From Aaosphaeria pasadenensis (lineage: Eukaryota > Ascomycota > Dothideomycetes > Pleosporales), in NCBI GenBank assembly GCA_022813625.1, contig JAKLMB010000002.1, positions 868,001-932,000 of the forward strand: a stretch of DNA of 64,000 nt, read 5' to 3'. Shown here one piece after another: positions 13,795 to 25,761 of this stretch. Position numbers and translations under genes: made by a program. Below the pieces are notes generated by a model, which saw only the letters and a program-made list of their open reading frames with translations, was not told where the DNA came from and did no database searches. Position 1 is the first letter of the stretch, and every line of letters starts with the position of its first letter.

Positions 13795-15132
13795 CTTGGA
13801 AGAACAAATATGGCCGACAGCGAATTCAATGAAGCAACTAAATGCTCGTACACAGCGTGCAGAATCTTCAATGTGGAGATTCAAGTCGAATGGCCATTTG
13901 CATGGGAATTCCAATCACTAGAAGTAGTCGTCATCATCATGGTGACAGCACTGGTGAAGAAATAAGGCAAAAGGCGAATTCTTGTATCATGTTGGGGTGA
14001 ATCCTGTATACGAGGCCATCGGTGACATGATTGGCGGAGCTACAGAATGGAAATTCACTGCCGCATAGATGGCAGAGTGCGTTTTAGCTTCTAAGCCCCC
14101 GGTACCCTTGCATTTTCAGATCATTGTAGCATGGGATTTGCAACGGCCAAGCTTATCGACATTAAGAAACGAAGAGGGTCAATCAAGACGGTGGCAAGGC
14201 GTTGATTGAGCTGCATTTTGGACCTCTTTTGAGGTAGATCAGCGACGCAAGGTCAAGGGTGATGATGACGAAATCGAGATTCTATGCGTGATCAATAGGT
14301 TTGGCCCCCAGAATTCAAGATCAAGATTTCAACATTGAGAAATGCGACTGCGAAACCATTTTATGCTGAGCTTGGTGTATCAAGAGCTTATTTTTGTAAG
14401 CCTTGATCTGTGGGAGCATCTGCAGGGAGATGACGTCAAGCAATAATCACGATCGTCGCAAACATTCTCTAATATTGAATTGATGACAATCTCGCAGGTA
14501 ATTTTAGTCCATATTGGCTTGATAACAGGCAGATAAAGTATCACAACATTAGTGCCACCCAATGAACTCGCCCCTGTACAGATTATAAAATGACTTGGAC
14601 TTATATCTTACTCCCACTGTCATATAAACGATATTCCCCTGTCCACTGATGTTGAGATCAAACGTTGGAGATTTACTATTTGAGTAGCAGAAAAGTTTCC
14701 GACAATACTTCCGTCCGTCTTTAGCTTCTTGTCCCAGAATTCCGAATTCTCTGATCAGCTTCGATCCCTACTACTCTGTCGCCGAACACGTTGATGTGTC
14801 TGGAAGCAAGGACCATTGAATTACTTCGTTTTCGAACTTGGTCATGCTAGCTCGACAGTGTTTACAGCGACAAGAGAATTTGGATCTACGAACAGAGGGA
14901 TATAAATACAACCCCCGATACAGTATGACAACTATGGTCTATTTGTTTATATAAGATGGACGATAGCGGCTTAGTAATTGATCTTTAAAAGATATAGTTC
15001 AGAGTAAAAGTGATATCTATTAACTGAGCGCTTTTCTAAATGCGCGAATATGTACTACAGCGTTGCCATTCGCTAAATCTAGTAACAAAAGAAAAATAAG
15101 ACAAATGTGATATGCATGAACATGACGACGTC
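13795..15132. other. Intergenic, 1.3 kb
   Basis: AT-rich flank between the membrane-protein gene (its promoter side) and the 3' end of the ene-reductase gene. Only short frames without family resemblance; no RNA gene or repeat seen. Confidence 0.5.
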
Positions 15133-16532
15133 TTAATGCTTTGGGGGAGCTTCTGGCTTCTTGCCGTCACCAAGAGCCATAATCTGCTTGACGTAGAAGA
15201 TCTATTCTTCGATTAGTACAAAGATCATCCTTCAATTGCTTGAGCCATGTTGAACATACCGTATCGGCGCCTATCGAAACCAACTTGATAGGCACCATCC
15301 TGAGCAGCCAAGGGGCTTTCGCCAAAGGCAAATCCACTGTCGCCTCCTCATCCTTGACCTCCAGATTCAGCAACACGTCCTTCGGGAGGTGCGGGTAAAC
15401 CACTGCGGGTCTCCCCACACCGATGAGGTCCACCGCCCCACTCTGCAGTGCGTCCTCCATTCCCTTCCGGCTTCTGAAGCCACCAGTGACCATGAGAAGA
15501 AGATTGGGATATCTTTCTCTCACAGCATGAGCGTAGTCCAAGAAGAAAGCTTCTCGCTTAGCTGTCCGTGCTGCCTTCGGATCATCACCAGCCGCCATAC
15601 GAGGGTTCTCGTAAGATCCTCCACTGATCTCAAGGAAGTCGATCTGCTCCTTGGCGATGAGACCGACCTGTTCTAGAGACTCTTCGAGATTTTCAGCGCC
15701 ACTGACATCCGCACTGTTGAATTTGATACCGACGGTGAACGTGGCGGGAACCAGTTTCCGAACTGCGCGAATGACTTCGATCACGATGCGGGCGCGCTTC
15801 GCTGCTGTGCCACCGTAGCCATCGGTACGGACGTTGGATTTGGGAGATAGGAATGCGGATAGGAGATATCCGTGGGCACCGTGCAATTCCACGCCCTTGA
15901 ATCCAGACTCGTAGGCGAACTTAGCGGCGACAGCAAACTGTTGGACAACTTCTTGGATGTCGGCTTCGGTCATTTCCCTCGGCGTTCCGAAAGCAAATTT
16001 CGCCAGCGCTCGTTCCAGTAGGCCGTCGCCGATGTTAAGGGGAATGGGCGAAGGTGCAATAGATGGCTCGAAGAATCCACGGTTGCCGCTCTTTGCAGGA
16101 CTTTGTCTTCCAGGGTGGACGAGTTGGACAATTGTGGGCGTGCCCTCACGTTGTGCTGCAAGAGCCCAGCGTTTCCAGGCATCCTTGGTGGCCTGCGATG
16201 CATCTGGCTTGAAGGTGATAGCATCATTACTTCCTTTATAGATGGTAGAAACCTCAACGTTTCCTGATGATGTGTTAGGCAAGCAGACGAGATTTATAGG
16301 CCAATGGTACCTGTTAGGAGTCCTCCCCATCCGCCTGAGCCCCAGCTGGTGTATGCAGATATGTATCTATCACCGGGGTCGGAGTTTACTGCCATAGCCT
16401 CTGCCATAGCTGCCTGGAAATTATTTAGCTTAATGATGCGAATAATTAACAAGGTACTCTTACTTTCACTAGTCGGTTTGGAAAGACGAGCCCAGAAGGC
16501 GTCTCAACTGGTGTGTTAAGTTTCTGAGACAT
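15133..16532 (-). CDS. NADH:flavin oxidoreductase / old yellow enzyme family
   Basis: Four exons: 16532-16464, 16413-16311, 16263-15260 and 15201-15133; 414 residues. All introns are GT-AG and all junctions keep frame. The protein is an FMN-dependent TIM-barrel ene-reductase. It shows NRLVKAAMAE at the first FMN-contact strand, GGWGGLLTGNV built across intron 2, QLVHPGRQSP, and the signature ELHGAHGYLLSAFLSPKSN, in which the histidine pair binds the substrate carbonyl oxygen. Near the end VTGGFRS and GVGRPAV form the phosphate-binding loops. It probably reduces activated C=C bonds in the cytosol; the natural substrate is not readable. The short last exon adds a lysine/proline-rich tail. Confidence 0.92.
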
Positions 16533-17227
16533 GGTGGAAGTTGTATCGATGTGTGTAAGGTCAATTGGGAGAAGGTTAATACTTCTACGGAGAGGATATT
16601 TGGATTATTTAAAGGCTTTTCTCCAGACAACTCAGTTCCACTCAATATACGACAATAAACGAAAGTATACGAAGGAATCTTGTGAATGATAGTGGAGCCA
16701 GTGTACACTATACCTGTTCTTGTTAGACTAAACTAGATTTGTTAATTCTCCGATTATGGGCGACCTATTAAAACACATTTGTAAGTCAAATCATGGTGCA
16801 AAAAGCGAGACAACACGCCAATGATTTCATAATCATAGTTAAAATGATCTGGATGAATGGTTCCTGATATGAGATTCTTCGGTGAACTAGGGCAAAAATC
16901 CCAACCGGACGAAAATCGGGGGGCGGTACTGGTTCCCCCGTAGTGCATGTGGTGGGACAACAACAAAGTGCCGAGGCACAGATCTGTCGTAAAATGTCGA
17001 AGTTTCAAGCAAAGGGCGCTAATTGCACATTTTTGGAGTGCAATTCTGGAAAGACATTGGTCATTATTGCTCTTATTGTGACATGTCGGACTGTGCTTAT
17101 TGCCTCAACATGTCATATTATGCCCCATGGATACGTTTGCTGCATACGTAGGATTGTGTGATCATCGAGATGTGTATTACTCTTTTCGTCTATACAAGCA
17201 TTATCGCGTCTAATAAAAATAGTGGTA
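16533..17227. other. Intergenic, 0.7 kb
   Basis: Promoter side of the ene-reductase gene and 3' flank of the Pth11-like gene. AT-rich; no additional gene found. Confidence 0.5.
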
Positions 17228-18664
17228 TCATACAGGGGATTTCGCTGATGCTCTGCTCTTGTGTGAATCGCTCTCCTCGCTCTTCCTGATCGAATCAACG
17301 ATTACAACGTTCTTTGGGTATTCCAGAGGCTCAATTTCGGTTCTGCTGGTCGATTGTACTGTAACTTCTGTGTTATGGTAAATCTCCAGAGGTATGCCCC
17401 TCCCATCGTTGATCTGCTCCTCACTCTCAGTCCTCCGTATACTCCGGTCATTGGTACTAGGTACGGATTGAAGGCGCTGATTACGGTGCTTGCTTCGAAT
17501 AGCTGAGAATTTCGAGTGCGTGCCATGCATGGTACCGCGGGTCGTTCCTCGTCCGTAGGGATAACGTCCGCCGTAGGATTGGTAGCTCCAGTTCTTGAGC
17601 TTGAATATGCGTTGTACGAGTGGGTAGGTGAGGGGTAGATTCGCGCAAAGGAGTGCTGTATAAGATTCGCGCAGGTACCAAATCGTCCATTCATTGCCGA
17701 AGGGGTTCGTGAATGAGTAGTATTTGTTTAGCGCTGCAGCCACAATCTAATTTCTGTCAGCTAAAAGTTCGTTTCCGTCCCAGCCAGGCATTTGTTACCG
17801 TAAATGTTCCAATCAGGAACAACATGATCAGGATAGCCTTATTCTTCAGTGGGAGTTTGACCTTGAAAAGCAAGGGCATGGGAATGAAGATAATTATTAT
17901 ATCGGAAGATATGTTGAGAACTGAATTGGTTATCAAGTGGTTGGTTGCCGCGGAGCATTGTTCTAGACATAGACGATGAGTTTCAACGTTTTACAAGCAG
18001 GCGCAAGCAACATACCGTTCGATGGCGGCACAGCCCAGTACTGTGAGAATGGGCGGCACCATACGCCAAGATAGAGAATTTCCATAACGACCTGTGAACT
18101 GTGAGAACCCTTTTCGCATGACCGACGTTGTTGCGCGGAAAACACTTACAAATCCAATTGCAACATAAGCAGCAGTAGCAATGACTATCTTATGCGATGG
18201 CAGCAGCAGTCTAAGCACTGGTCAGAAATGCTCCAGTGTTGAGAATCACAACACTTACGTCATGCGATAGTACATGAGCAGTAGACATGCTTTCACAAGC
18301 CAGATAGTGATGATTTGCATCTGCTCCGAGACGAGAACTAATTTGGACCCGTAGATACGGTGGGAGATTTCCAGCTCAGTGAAAGCAGAGACATCCTCGC
18401 CGGGAGCAATCAAGTTGCTGCTAGTGTGTGTAATGACTTCCATAACGGCCATGAGAATTGTGTCCGTCAGCTTCATACTGTTAGTGACTTCTTCATGAAT
18501 TCGAACATAGTGCTGGTTCCTACCATAGCCACGACGATCAGATAATCGTCCACCTGTAATCTCCGCCATGATCCCAAGTGTAGTTTTCTTGATGCGAGCC
18601 TTGCGATCACAACGAGCCAACAAAGGCTGTACCAAATGCCAGACTCTGGCTGAAGGATCGACAT
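17228..18664 (-). CDS. Pth11-like rhodopsin-domain integral membrane protein
   Basis: Six exons: 18664-18524, 18470-18259, 18210-18150, 18091-18016, 17962-17799 and 17746-17228; 390 residues, every junction in frame. It has about seven hydrophobic helices (for example YSLCWLVVIARLASRK, IVIATAAYVAIGF, DIIIIFIPMPLLF) and the fungal rhodopsin-domain hallmarks: DDYLIVVAM after TM2, LVSEQMQIITIWLVKACLL, and a WCRPFSQYW cysteine loop before TM5. The tail (about 110 residues) is charged and Ser/Thr-rich, as expected for a cytoplasmic tail. Pth11-type receptors sense surfaces or nutrients in filamentous ascomycetes, but no ligand can be assigned and a CFEM domain is absent. The second exon's acceptor (ATGAAG) was chosen because it alone keeps frame. 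Confidence 0.85.
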
Positions 18665-21624
18665 TGAGGGAGGCTGAAGAAGGAGAAGTCGAAGCCCTGG
18701 AGGGCACCGCAGGGGTTAAACAGTCAGTGGAATTTGCGAACGGGGCAGATCCCCAGACACCCAGACACTCCAGAGCACTCCAGTGTAGAGGTCCCGCAGG
18801 ACTAAGGACCCGCTTTGACGCCTTTGATCGCCCACTATACCGGACAGGGGTCGTCTCGCTAAGTCTCGACTATGGAAGCGACTGAAGCGCAACACTTCCA
18901 AGCGGAGGCTGGGGATAGAACTGAGTCGTTCTGATAAGGATGGGAACTTTAGTGAGTGTACGAGTAAGTTATCGAGAGAGTATAGTGAGATATATGGACT
19001 TCGAATGTGCGCTCGCACGAGGAGTATTTGTTATTGCTGAGTGGGTGCCTGTGGCAAGTTTGGGCTCTCTTGCGTCCTGTGTTTAAACTATCACTTCAAA
19101 CCTGTACGGTTCCTACCGAACTTCATGAAACTGCCACAAAAAGCCCAGCTTCCTTCTACAGGAAGGTTCCAAGACATTCCCCTGCTTCTTTAAACGAATA
19201 TGCGTGCCAGATATAAGATCGTATTGGAGAAGACCCCTGACGAAAACGTGGAGTGACATTTTGCATGTCGACAGTGTTCTAGGTTAAAGCCGTACGAAGC
19301 TAGGCCATGGTCCGGCCATTCTGTGGAGACAATGCGCTGATTCCTCGGCAGGTATGCCATAGATACGTCACGTTCCAGAGAGTTGACCAAGCTGATATGA
19401 TATTGCTCTTGGGGGAGACTGGAAGGAAGATACAGATAGACCTCGAGGTTTTCTCTCCTAGAATATCGCTGTATATATTAGGTGGATTGCCTTGCCTGCC
19501 TTTGCTCATGAATATTCCCCACCATTATGGACGTCGTTCATCTTCCTGGGAAGAGTTATTTGCCGTCTTCTATAGCATTGAGGGACTAGTGGCGTGGGGC
19601 AACTGAGAAGCACCGAAATGCGGCCTTCCGTGAGCCGACGCGATGCGCGTGCCCCTTTTTGTCTCGAGGTTGACGACAAGCCTTGTATGGTGCAATACAT
19701 ACTGGCTGCAAGATTTCAGTATTTCTGCAGGTATTTCTGACAATTGCTCAGTCGATTGGTCGGATACGAGAATATCTCGACAGGACCATCCACGTGCTTC
19801 CTTACAGCAAACGTTAGTGTCTTGAATGACTACATTCCACTAACAATAGCTAAGAGTTCATATCAGCTTAGAAAGGGGGTTCTTTCCCAACACTTTGAGG
19901 GAAAAGGGAAGCATGCCTAATCCAGTTGCCACCGCGGTGGAAGAAAATTCGAGAGCCAGAGACAAGGCATCGGTAAAGGGCTGATTCTCGGAGGTCGTCA
20001 TTTTCACGTGTGATAAGCTTTTAAGGCCAGACACTATCATGAGAACAATTCGCCTAGCGTAGCCGATTAGCCATACATTCCCCTCCTTTCACTCGCTAGT
20101 CCTCTTTTATACTTTCGTCCATGTCGCCATGGCCCGGTATCTGATGAATGTGGCAATCCTCGCCCGGCCAATCAATGGTGTACTGTCATGTGCTATCAAC
20201 GTTGCTTTTCCCACGTGGGTTGAATCCATTCTGGGGGAAGGTAAACCGAAATCGACAAGGCCTCGTAACAACACGATGCTTCCAAGAATCTCCAATCTCT
20301 CAGGGGTAAGAAGGCGCAGTGGATGTTACAATTCTGATCGGTGTAAGAACTTCACAGCTGAAAACCTTCAAATCGAGCAAGTATTTCGACCCTGAGGCAA
20401 TTATGAACCTCGTCGGAAGCCGCCGATAGCCTCTATTTTATTCAACAAACGGTTTCAGCCTCATCAACGCCGATCAACTGTCAAGACAGGACTTCCACTG
20501 GACTTCCAAAATTCTGATCTGCACCAAGTGTGCTTGACACGTGTCTTGAGATTGTGATCAGTGGCCATGGCTGCAGTTATCAGATGCACCGGCTGCGCCT
20601 ATTGGCGGACTGCTACAGGGATGTGCCTGATCTCAAGTGTTCCTTTGAAGGGACCTAAGAGTGAACTGCATCACGATCATCAGGGTGCATGCAGGCACAG
20701 ATCGCTGACAGTTGAAGCTACACGCCGTTTAAAGTTTGAAATTGACAGGACGCGCAATGTCACCAGTGTTAGCACACGTCTTCAGGACCAATGGTGCGCA
20801 TGTGAACCAAGAATTCGAAATAGCTTAATGGGATGGGATCTTAAAGGCATGGCAGCTGCAGCTGTACTCGTACGATCTTTATGACAGCTCAAGCTTATGA
20901 TAAGCTTGTGTCAGAGGATCGACCGAACGCCAGCGCTCAACTCTAATATGACCGCCCCTACTAATTGCCATGGGGAGAGGATTAGTCCTACAAGTATTAC
21001 TGCTCTTCTCTCATTGTATATCATCCCAATCGTTTACTCTTCTTGCTCTCTTTCGCAGCACTTGCATTTTGGACCATTGTTGCAAGAGCAGTAGTGCAAT
21101 GGAGCGTCAATGTATTGCTCTAATCCTCACGAAGTCTCTTGATCATACAGGAACATTCCGTACTGTGTCCTCGTGCACTGGTTGTTGTGTCACCTTCTTT
21201 TGATTCCTGCAGTCCCCATTAACACGAACAGAAGTAGACATCAGTCAATAACAGCGGAGCAAACATATTGCGACATAGAAGAAACACGATTGTTGTTGTC
21301 ATTGAATCCATCTCGAGCGGCGATGAGATTCCACATTAGGCGTCCTCCGGGCTAATTCCTTCCTACTACCGACAAGCGTGAACACCGAAATGCACATCAT
21401 ATCCACTCTTGTCAATCACGACATCGGAGAACAGTATCACACTCGCAGCAATTCTTCATTTGCAACGAGAAATTTTACTTTGCATCGTAACATCTGCATG
21501 CTACCCGCCAAGGATTCAAATGAAACGATAGATATGTTGATACTTCATATAAAGAGCGCGACTCTGCGGAGGTACTGTTTCGCGAGCAGTCATCTGGTTT
21601 ACCTTGTCACCACCGCCGCTCATC
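18665..21624. other. Intergenic, 3 kb
   Basis: No recognisable gene apart from one possible 47-codon frame listed separately. Several short frames on both strands (for example 19307-19606 and 20561-20884, plus) lack family features and splice-compatible neighbours. The right end should be the promoter of the UNC93-like gene. Confidence 0.45.
19858..20001 (-). CDS. Possible small hydrophobic peptide, 47 residues
   Basis: A short frame starting with ATG in a favourable context (GTGAAAATGAC) and reading MTTSENQPFTDALSLALEF, followed by a hydrophobic, glycine-containing stretch. There is no signal for a known family, and a chance frame is quite possible. Listed because codon choice looks more gene-like than in the surrounding DNA. 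Confidence 0.2.
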   Translation of the reverse strand: MTTSENQPFTDALSLALEFSSTAVATGLGMLPFSLKVLGKNPLSKLI

Positions 21625-23210
21625 ATGTCTGATCCGATCAACACGAAGGTCGCAGTCACCAGCGATGCCTCGCTCCCATCCAGGAACCCTTCGACTGACG
21701 ACATCCCGATCAAGAGGAAATGGTACCGGACGACGTTTTTCAATGCTTTCATTATTGGAAGTGTCGGATTTACGGCACCTGGCTTATGGAATGCATTGAA
21801 TCAATTGGGTGCAGGTGGTGCACAAGAACCATTCCTCATTAACGCTGCAAATGCTCTGGTGTTTGGACTGATGGGATTGTTCTGCTTGTTTGGTGGACCA
21901 ATCGCCAATCGAATTGGTCTGGCTTGGACTCTCGTCCTCGGTGCTGTTGGCTATCCTATCTATTCTGCTGGACTTTACACCAACAATCGATTTGGGAACA
22001 TTTGGTTTGTGCTCGTAGGGGCCGTTGCATGCGGTATTTCAGCAGGACTGTTCTGGGTCTCTGAGGGTGCGGTGGCATTGGGATATCCAGAACCCGGAAA
22101 ACGCGGAAAGTACATGAATATTTGGCTGTGGTTTCGTACTGGAGGACCTCTGGTTGGAGGCGCTATCGTTCTTGCTCTCAACAACGATGCTGCAGCAAAG
22201 AAGAAGGGCGCTGTCGGATATCAGACGTATCTTGTGTTCATCGCTCTACAGTGTCTGTCTGTCCCTATTGCACTGGCGCTTTCCCCACCCGAGAAGGTCC
22301 AGAGATCGGATGGTACAAAGGTGATCATTCGCGCCGAGAAATCTACTAGAGCTGAACTGCGTGCCCTGTGGGAAGTCTCTAAGCGCAAAGAAGTTCTGCT
22401 GCTTCTTCCTGTCTTCTGGGCCGCCTATTTCAATCAATACAGTGGTATGTGTATATTTTCCAAATAGTGAGTGAGTCTTCTAGACGCTGACACAATTTGC
22501 TCCAGGCAACTTTCAGGCGTACTACTTTGGCATCCGAGCCCGCGCCTTGATTGGATTTGTCCAAAACTTCGGAACTCTCCTATCCTCGCAAATCATGAGC
22601 ATGTGGCTAGATTCCAAAAGATTCCCTGTGAAGCAACGCATCACGTGGGGCTTCTACTACGTGGTAGTGTGGCACATTATTGCATGGGTATACGGCTGGG
22701 TCATTCAGGAAAAGTATACTCGCACAAAACCGGCTATGGACTGGGAAGACGAAGGTTTCGTTGAGGGATTCTTCGTTCTGTTGCTGTGGGACTTCTCCAG
22801 ACAGGCACTCCAGAACTGGCTTTACTATCTGCTTGCCACCAAGACCGACAACATTTCCGAACTTACTCGCTTTTCGGGAATCTTGAGAGGGCAGGAGTCG
22901 TTTTCTCAAGCTGTCTCTTTCGGTCTGAATACGCGGAAGTGGAAGGGCGGTAGGGTTCCGCTTGCTGTGAACACCATTCTACTAGGTATGATCCGATCAC
23001 CAACACTTCGCACAATATTCTGACTATTCACAAGGACTCGCTGTATATCCAACTTGGCTTGTCGTTCGAGATCACGTGCCAGTTGAGGCTCCTTCGAATG
23101 AGCCTAACGCGATCGAGGAGGAGGCTGGGGATCTAAAACAAGTGATAACCAACGAAGACAAAACTAACTACGCTCGGGGCAAGACTCAGGCAGGCAGAGA
23201 CGCTCTCTAG
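21625..23210 (+). CDS. UNC93-like major facilitator transporter
   Basis: Three exons: 21625-22444, 22506-22985 and 23035-23210; 491 residues. Both introns start GTATG and split glycine codons in phase 1. The protein has 11-12 hydrophobic spans and reads like the fungal UNC93/DUF895 branch of the MFS: KRKWYRTTFFNAFIIGSVGF at TM1, the loop GPIANRIGLAW, and FWVSEGAVALGYPEPGKRG between TM4 and TM5. The final 45 residues are an acidic cytoplasmic tail. Members are plasma-membrane or vacuolar proteins with unknown substrates; a role in ion or nutrient transport is inferred from family only. The ATG at 21625 is the first in frame. Confidence 0.9.
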
Positions 23211-23600
23211 GCATCATCTGAAATCTGAAACACTTAAGAGGCTGGGAAGCCAATCACGAGTCGCCGATGGCCACAGCTAGGGATTGTTATTCTCTTCCTA
23301 TTGTCTTCCTATTGTCTTCAGTGCTAAAGACGAGCAGATAGATGCTCAATAGAATGAATAGATGCTACCAACTTACTATTGTTCAATCCAAGTGACAGTT
23401 AGATTGCCTTTGGTATATATACTGCTTCGGACTCAATCTTCCTCAATCCCTAATCTTCAATCTTCAACCCTCATCATACACTCTCTGAGACCTCTTCATC
23501 ACTTTCATATCCATTCAAACTGCTGGTCAGTTTTTTTTTTTCAACAAATACCAAAGAGAGCTGTTGCCGGATCAACACCTCCTTCAATTCATCTCTCACA
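23211..23600. promoter_or_regulatory. Upstream region of the RS-rich gene
   Basis: It holds pyrimidine-rich blocks: a doubled TCTTCCTATTG motif (about 23292-23318), many CTTCAATC/CTTCAACC blocks and an 11-base T tract at 23531-23541. Long C/T stretches just before the start are usual in highly expressed fungal genes, so this is probably the promoter and 5' UTR of the gene at 23601. Confidence 0.45.
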
Positions 23601-24209
23601 ATGGACCCCTTCAACTTCAACGGGTCCGGCGGCTACAGGGACTTCGACGGTTTCGACGACGTATATCTTTACGACGACTACGTCGAGTTCGACGATGTCG
23701 CCGAGAGCGTCGAGGTCGGCAATTACGCCGGCTACAGCGGTGTTTTTGAGGGCAACCTTCATCCCAGGCCCCCTCCTGGTCCATCTCCTTAGCGCAGCTT
23801 CACTCTCTCTCCAACTCCGCAGCGCCACATCGTCTATCCGTCGTCTCCACAACGCCGTATCTCTCGCTCATCTTCTCCACGAATTGATACTGGCTCTCTT
23901 CGCCAACGCCGTGCCACTCGTTCTTCTTCCCCCGGATCCGTCTCTGGCTCACCTTCTCTCCGAAGCCGATCCAGTCGCTCTTCTTCTCCACTCGGTCCTC
24001 GACCCCAGCGAATTGTTCGAATTCGCTACTCTGATCGACTTCAGCGACGTTTCCGCCTCGAGGAGCACTTCCGTGCCCTTGAGCGCGCCTATCTGCACCA
24101 TCGCGAGATGGCCATGCAGAGACATCAACTCGAGCTCGAACAGCTATACCAGCTGTACTTCGTCTTCTGTCTTGCTCTCGTCGGTCAATTTGGCCGTCAG
24201 AATGAGTAG
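23601..24209 (+). CDS. Acidic/RS-rich protein gene with an in-frame TAG, likely an intron end
   Basis: ATG at 23601 (context CTCACAATGG) opens a frame that stops at TAG 23790-23792 after 63 residues, yet the same frame continues open for another 138 codons to TAG 24207-24209. The second half is clearly protein-like: RS/SP repeats (RISRSSSPR, RATRSSSPGS, RSSRSSSPLG), then an amphipathic segment LEEHFRALERAYLHH and a hydrophobic end. The TAG is the last codon of CTCCTTAG, a good 3' splice site. A donor GTATAT at 23661 would remove 132 bases, a multiple of three, in phase 0. Splicing would give about 158 residues; retention gives a 63-residue acidic, tyrosine-rich protein. A nonsense allele is the alternative. 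Family unknown. Confidence 0.55.
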
Positions 24210-25761
24210 GATCCTCAGCATGGTCCTCAGAGATTCTGAACGCCTACCTATGGCCCCTTCTTCCACAGCATCATCGGGTCCTTCAACACACTTATCATCT
24301 GCATTTTTATCAGCTTTCATGGGGTCTTCATAGCCAGTTTTGGTCTTGGTAGTATAACTGGTACTACCAATTCAACTTTCACAGCCACTGGGTTTTTATC
24401 ATAGCAGAGAAATGCCAATCAAAACTCAATACATTCATAAATGTTTCTTCAATCAATCGTGACTTTCAATGAATGCTTTTGAGACCAGCCCACCTAGCTC
24501 ACTACATCCAGTTGTAAATCACCATGATCACTGACATGCAATACATGCTCAACACTGTCTTCTGGCGACATTCACAGCTAAGTCTTCTCCCAGAAGCAAG
24601 AACTGGCACTAGATAGCGTGTCCCACGCAATCGTATATTCTGCCGATTACTAGTTACGCTGATGAACACTGCAGAAGTTGCCTAGAGTCAAAGAAACTAC
24701 CACATCGACAGCGACGAAAGTATTCAGTACGTTTCGGCTCCATTCTCCCAACACTTCCTAGTCGGAGATTATTCGATAATTGAAGAAGGACTCAGCCCCC
24801 ACCTTTGTTAAATCTAATATCATAGGACTCAGAGCATCCGGGCCCGTTCGACAATTCAGTCCATGTTAGGCTGGAACTGCCTTCCTAAATTTTGAAAGTC
24901 AACTTCTCAAAGCAACAGCGTTGTTTTGTAGTGCGTTCATTAGACATCTGCCATAGTTTATCTCGATTTCAGGGTACTGTACTGTTCCTTGAGATGCCGT
25001 GAGGGCAAGCAGGTCTCAATTCAATCGTAAAGAGATATTGCAGACGACATAAAAAAGCAGCATGCGTGTGAGAGATAGAACCTCTGTCTGTAAAGACTAT
25101 CAAACTTGTTTAACAAATTATATCCAAATGCTCTGAATCGGGAGTAGTATAACTTGGAGAGGAAATACTTTGCTTATATACAAACTCAACATCGAAATTA
25201 TATGATGCAGAAGTAGAATTCGTTTCGATACTAGCCGAAGCGTAACGACTTGCCATGTTGATCGATGCGGTTTTTGCGCTAATTGCACTTATAGCAATGC
25301 GAATCCGATCAAGTCTTCAATTTGACATGCTCTAAAATTCGAGGCGGAATCTTCTCAACCCTAATGGGGGATGGGTCCCGTTCACTACTTTTCCACTTGT
25401 TGGATTTATAGCTAGTTTCAGCATAGCACCAGCGTACTAAGGTGACGAACGCATGTTAGCCAATTGGCAACGGTGATCGAATACGGAAATACGGTGGTAC
25501 CATAGAGGTCGTCGACACTAAGGAAACATAAATCACAAGAAGAACACTAGATTGCGTTTAAGTTGATATGAATGCTATTGACACAGATTTTCACCCCAAA
25601 TGCATCGGTCAACTAAATCGCCACTGCTACATATCCCGAGATAACCTTCAAAAAATTAGTCTACCGACATTTTGCTTCTACCCCCATCGTATTCACTGCA
25701 CCTGCAGCATGGTTTCTCAATCGAACAAATCGGCCTTTGCAGTCCCATCTTAACTTGATAC
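24210..25761. other. Intergenic, 1.55 kb
   Basis: 3' flanks of two convergent genes (RS-rich gene and sugar transporter). No coding frame, RNA gene or repeat recognised. Confidence 0.5.

Noticed and set aside
23362..24333. 323-codon plus-strand frame over the RS-rich gene
   Set aside because: It is in another frame than the ATG at 23601; its leucine/serine-rich text follows from the C/T-rich, codon-biased DNA. The 23601 frame has the better start context and coherent RS repeats.
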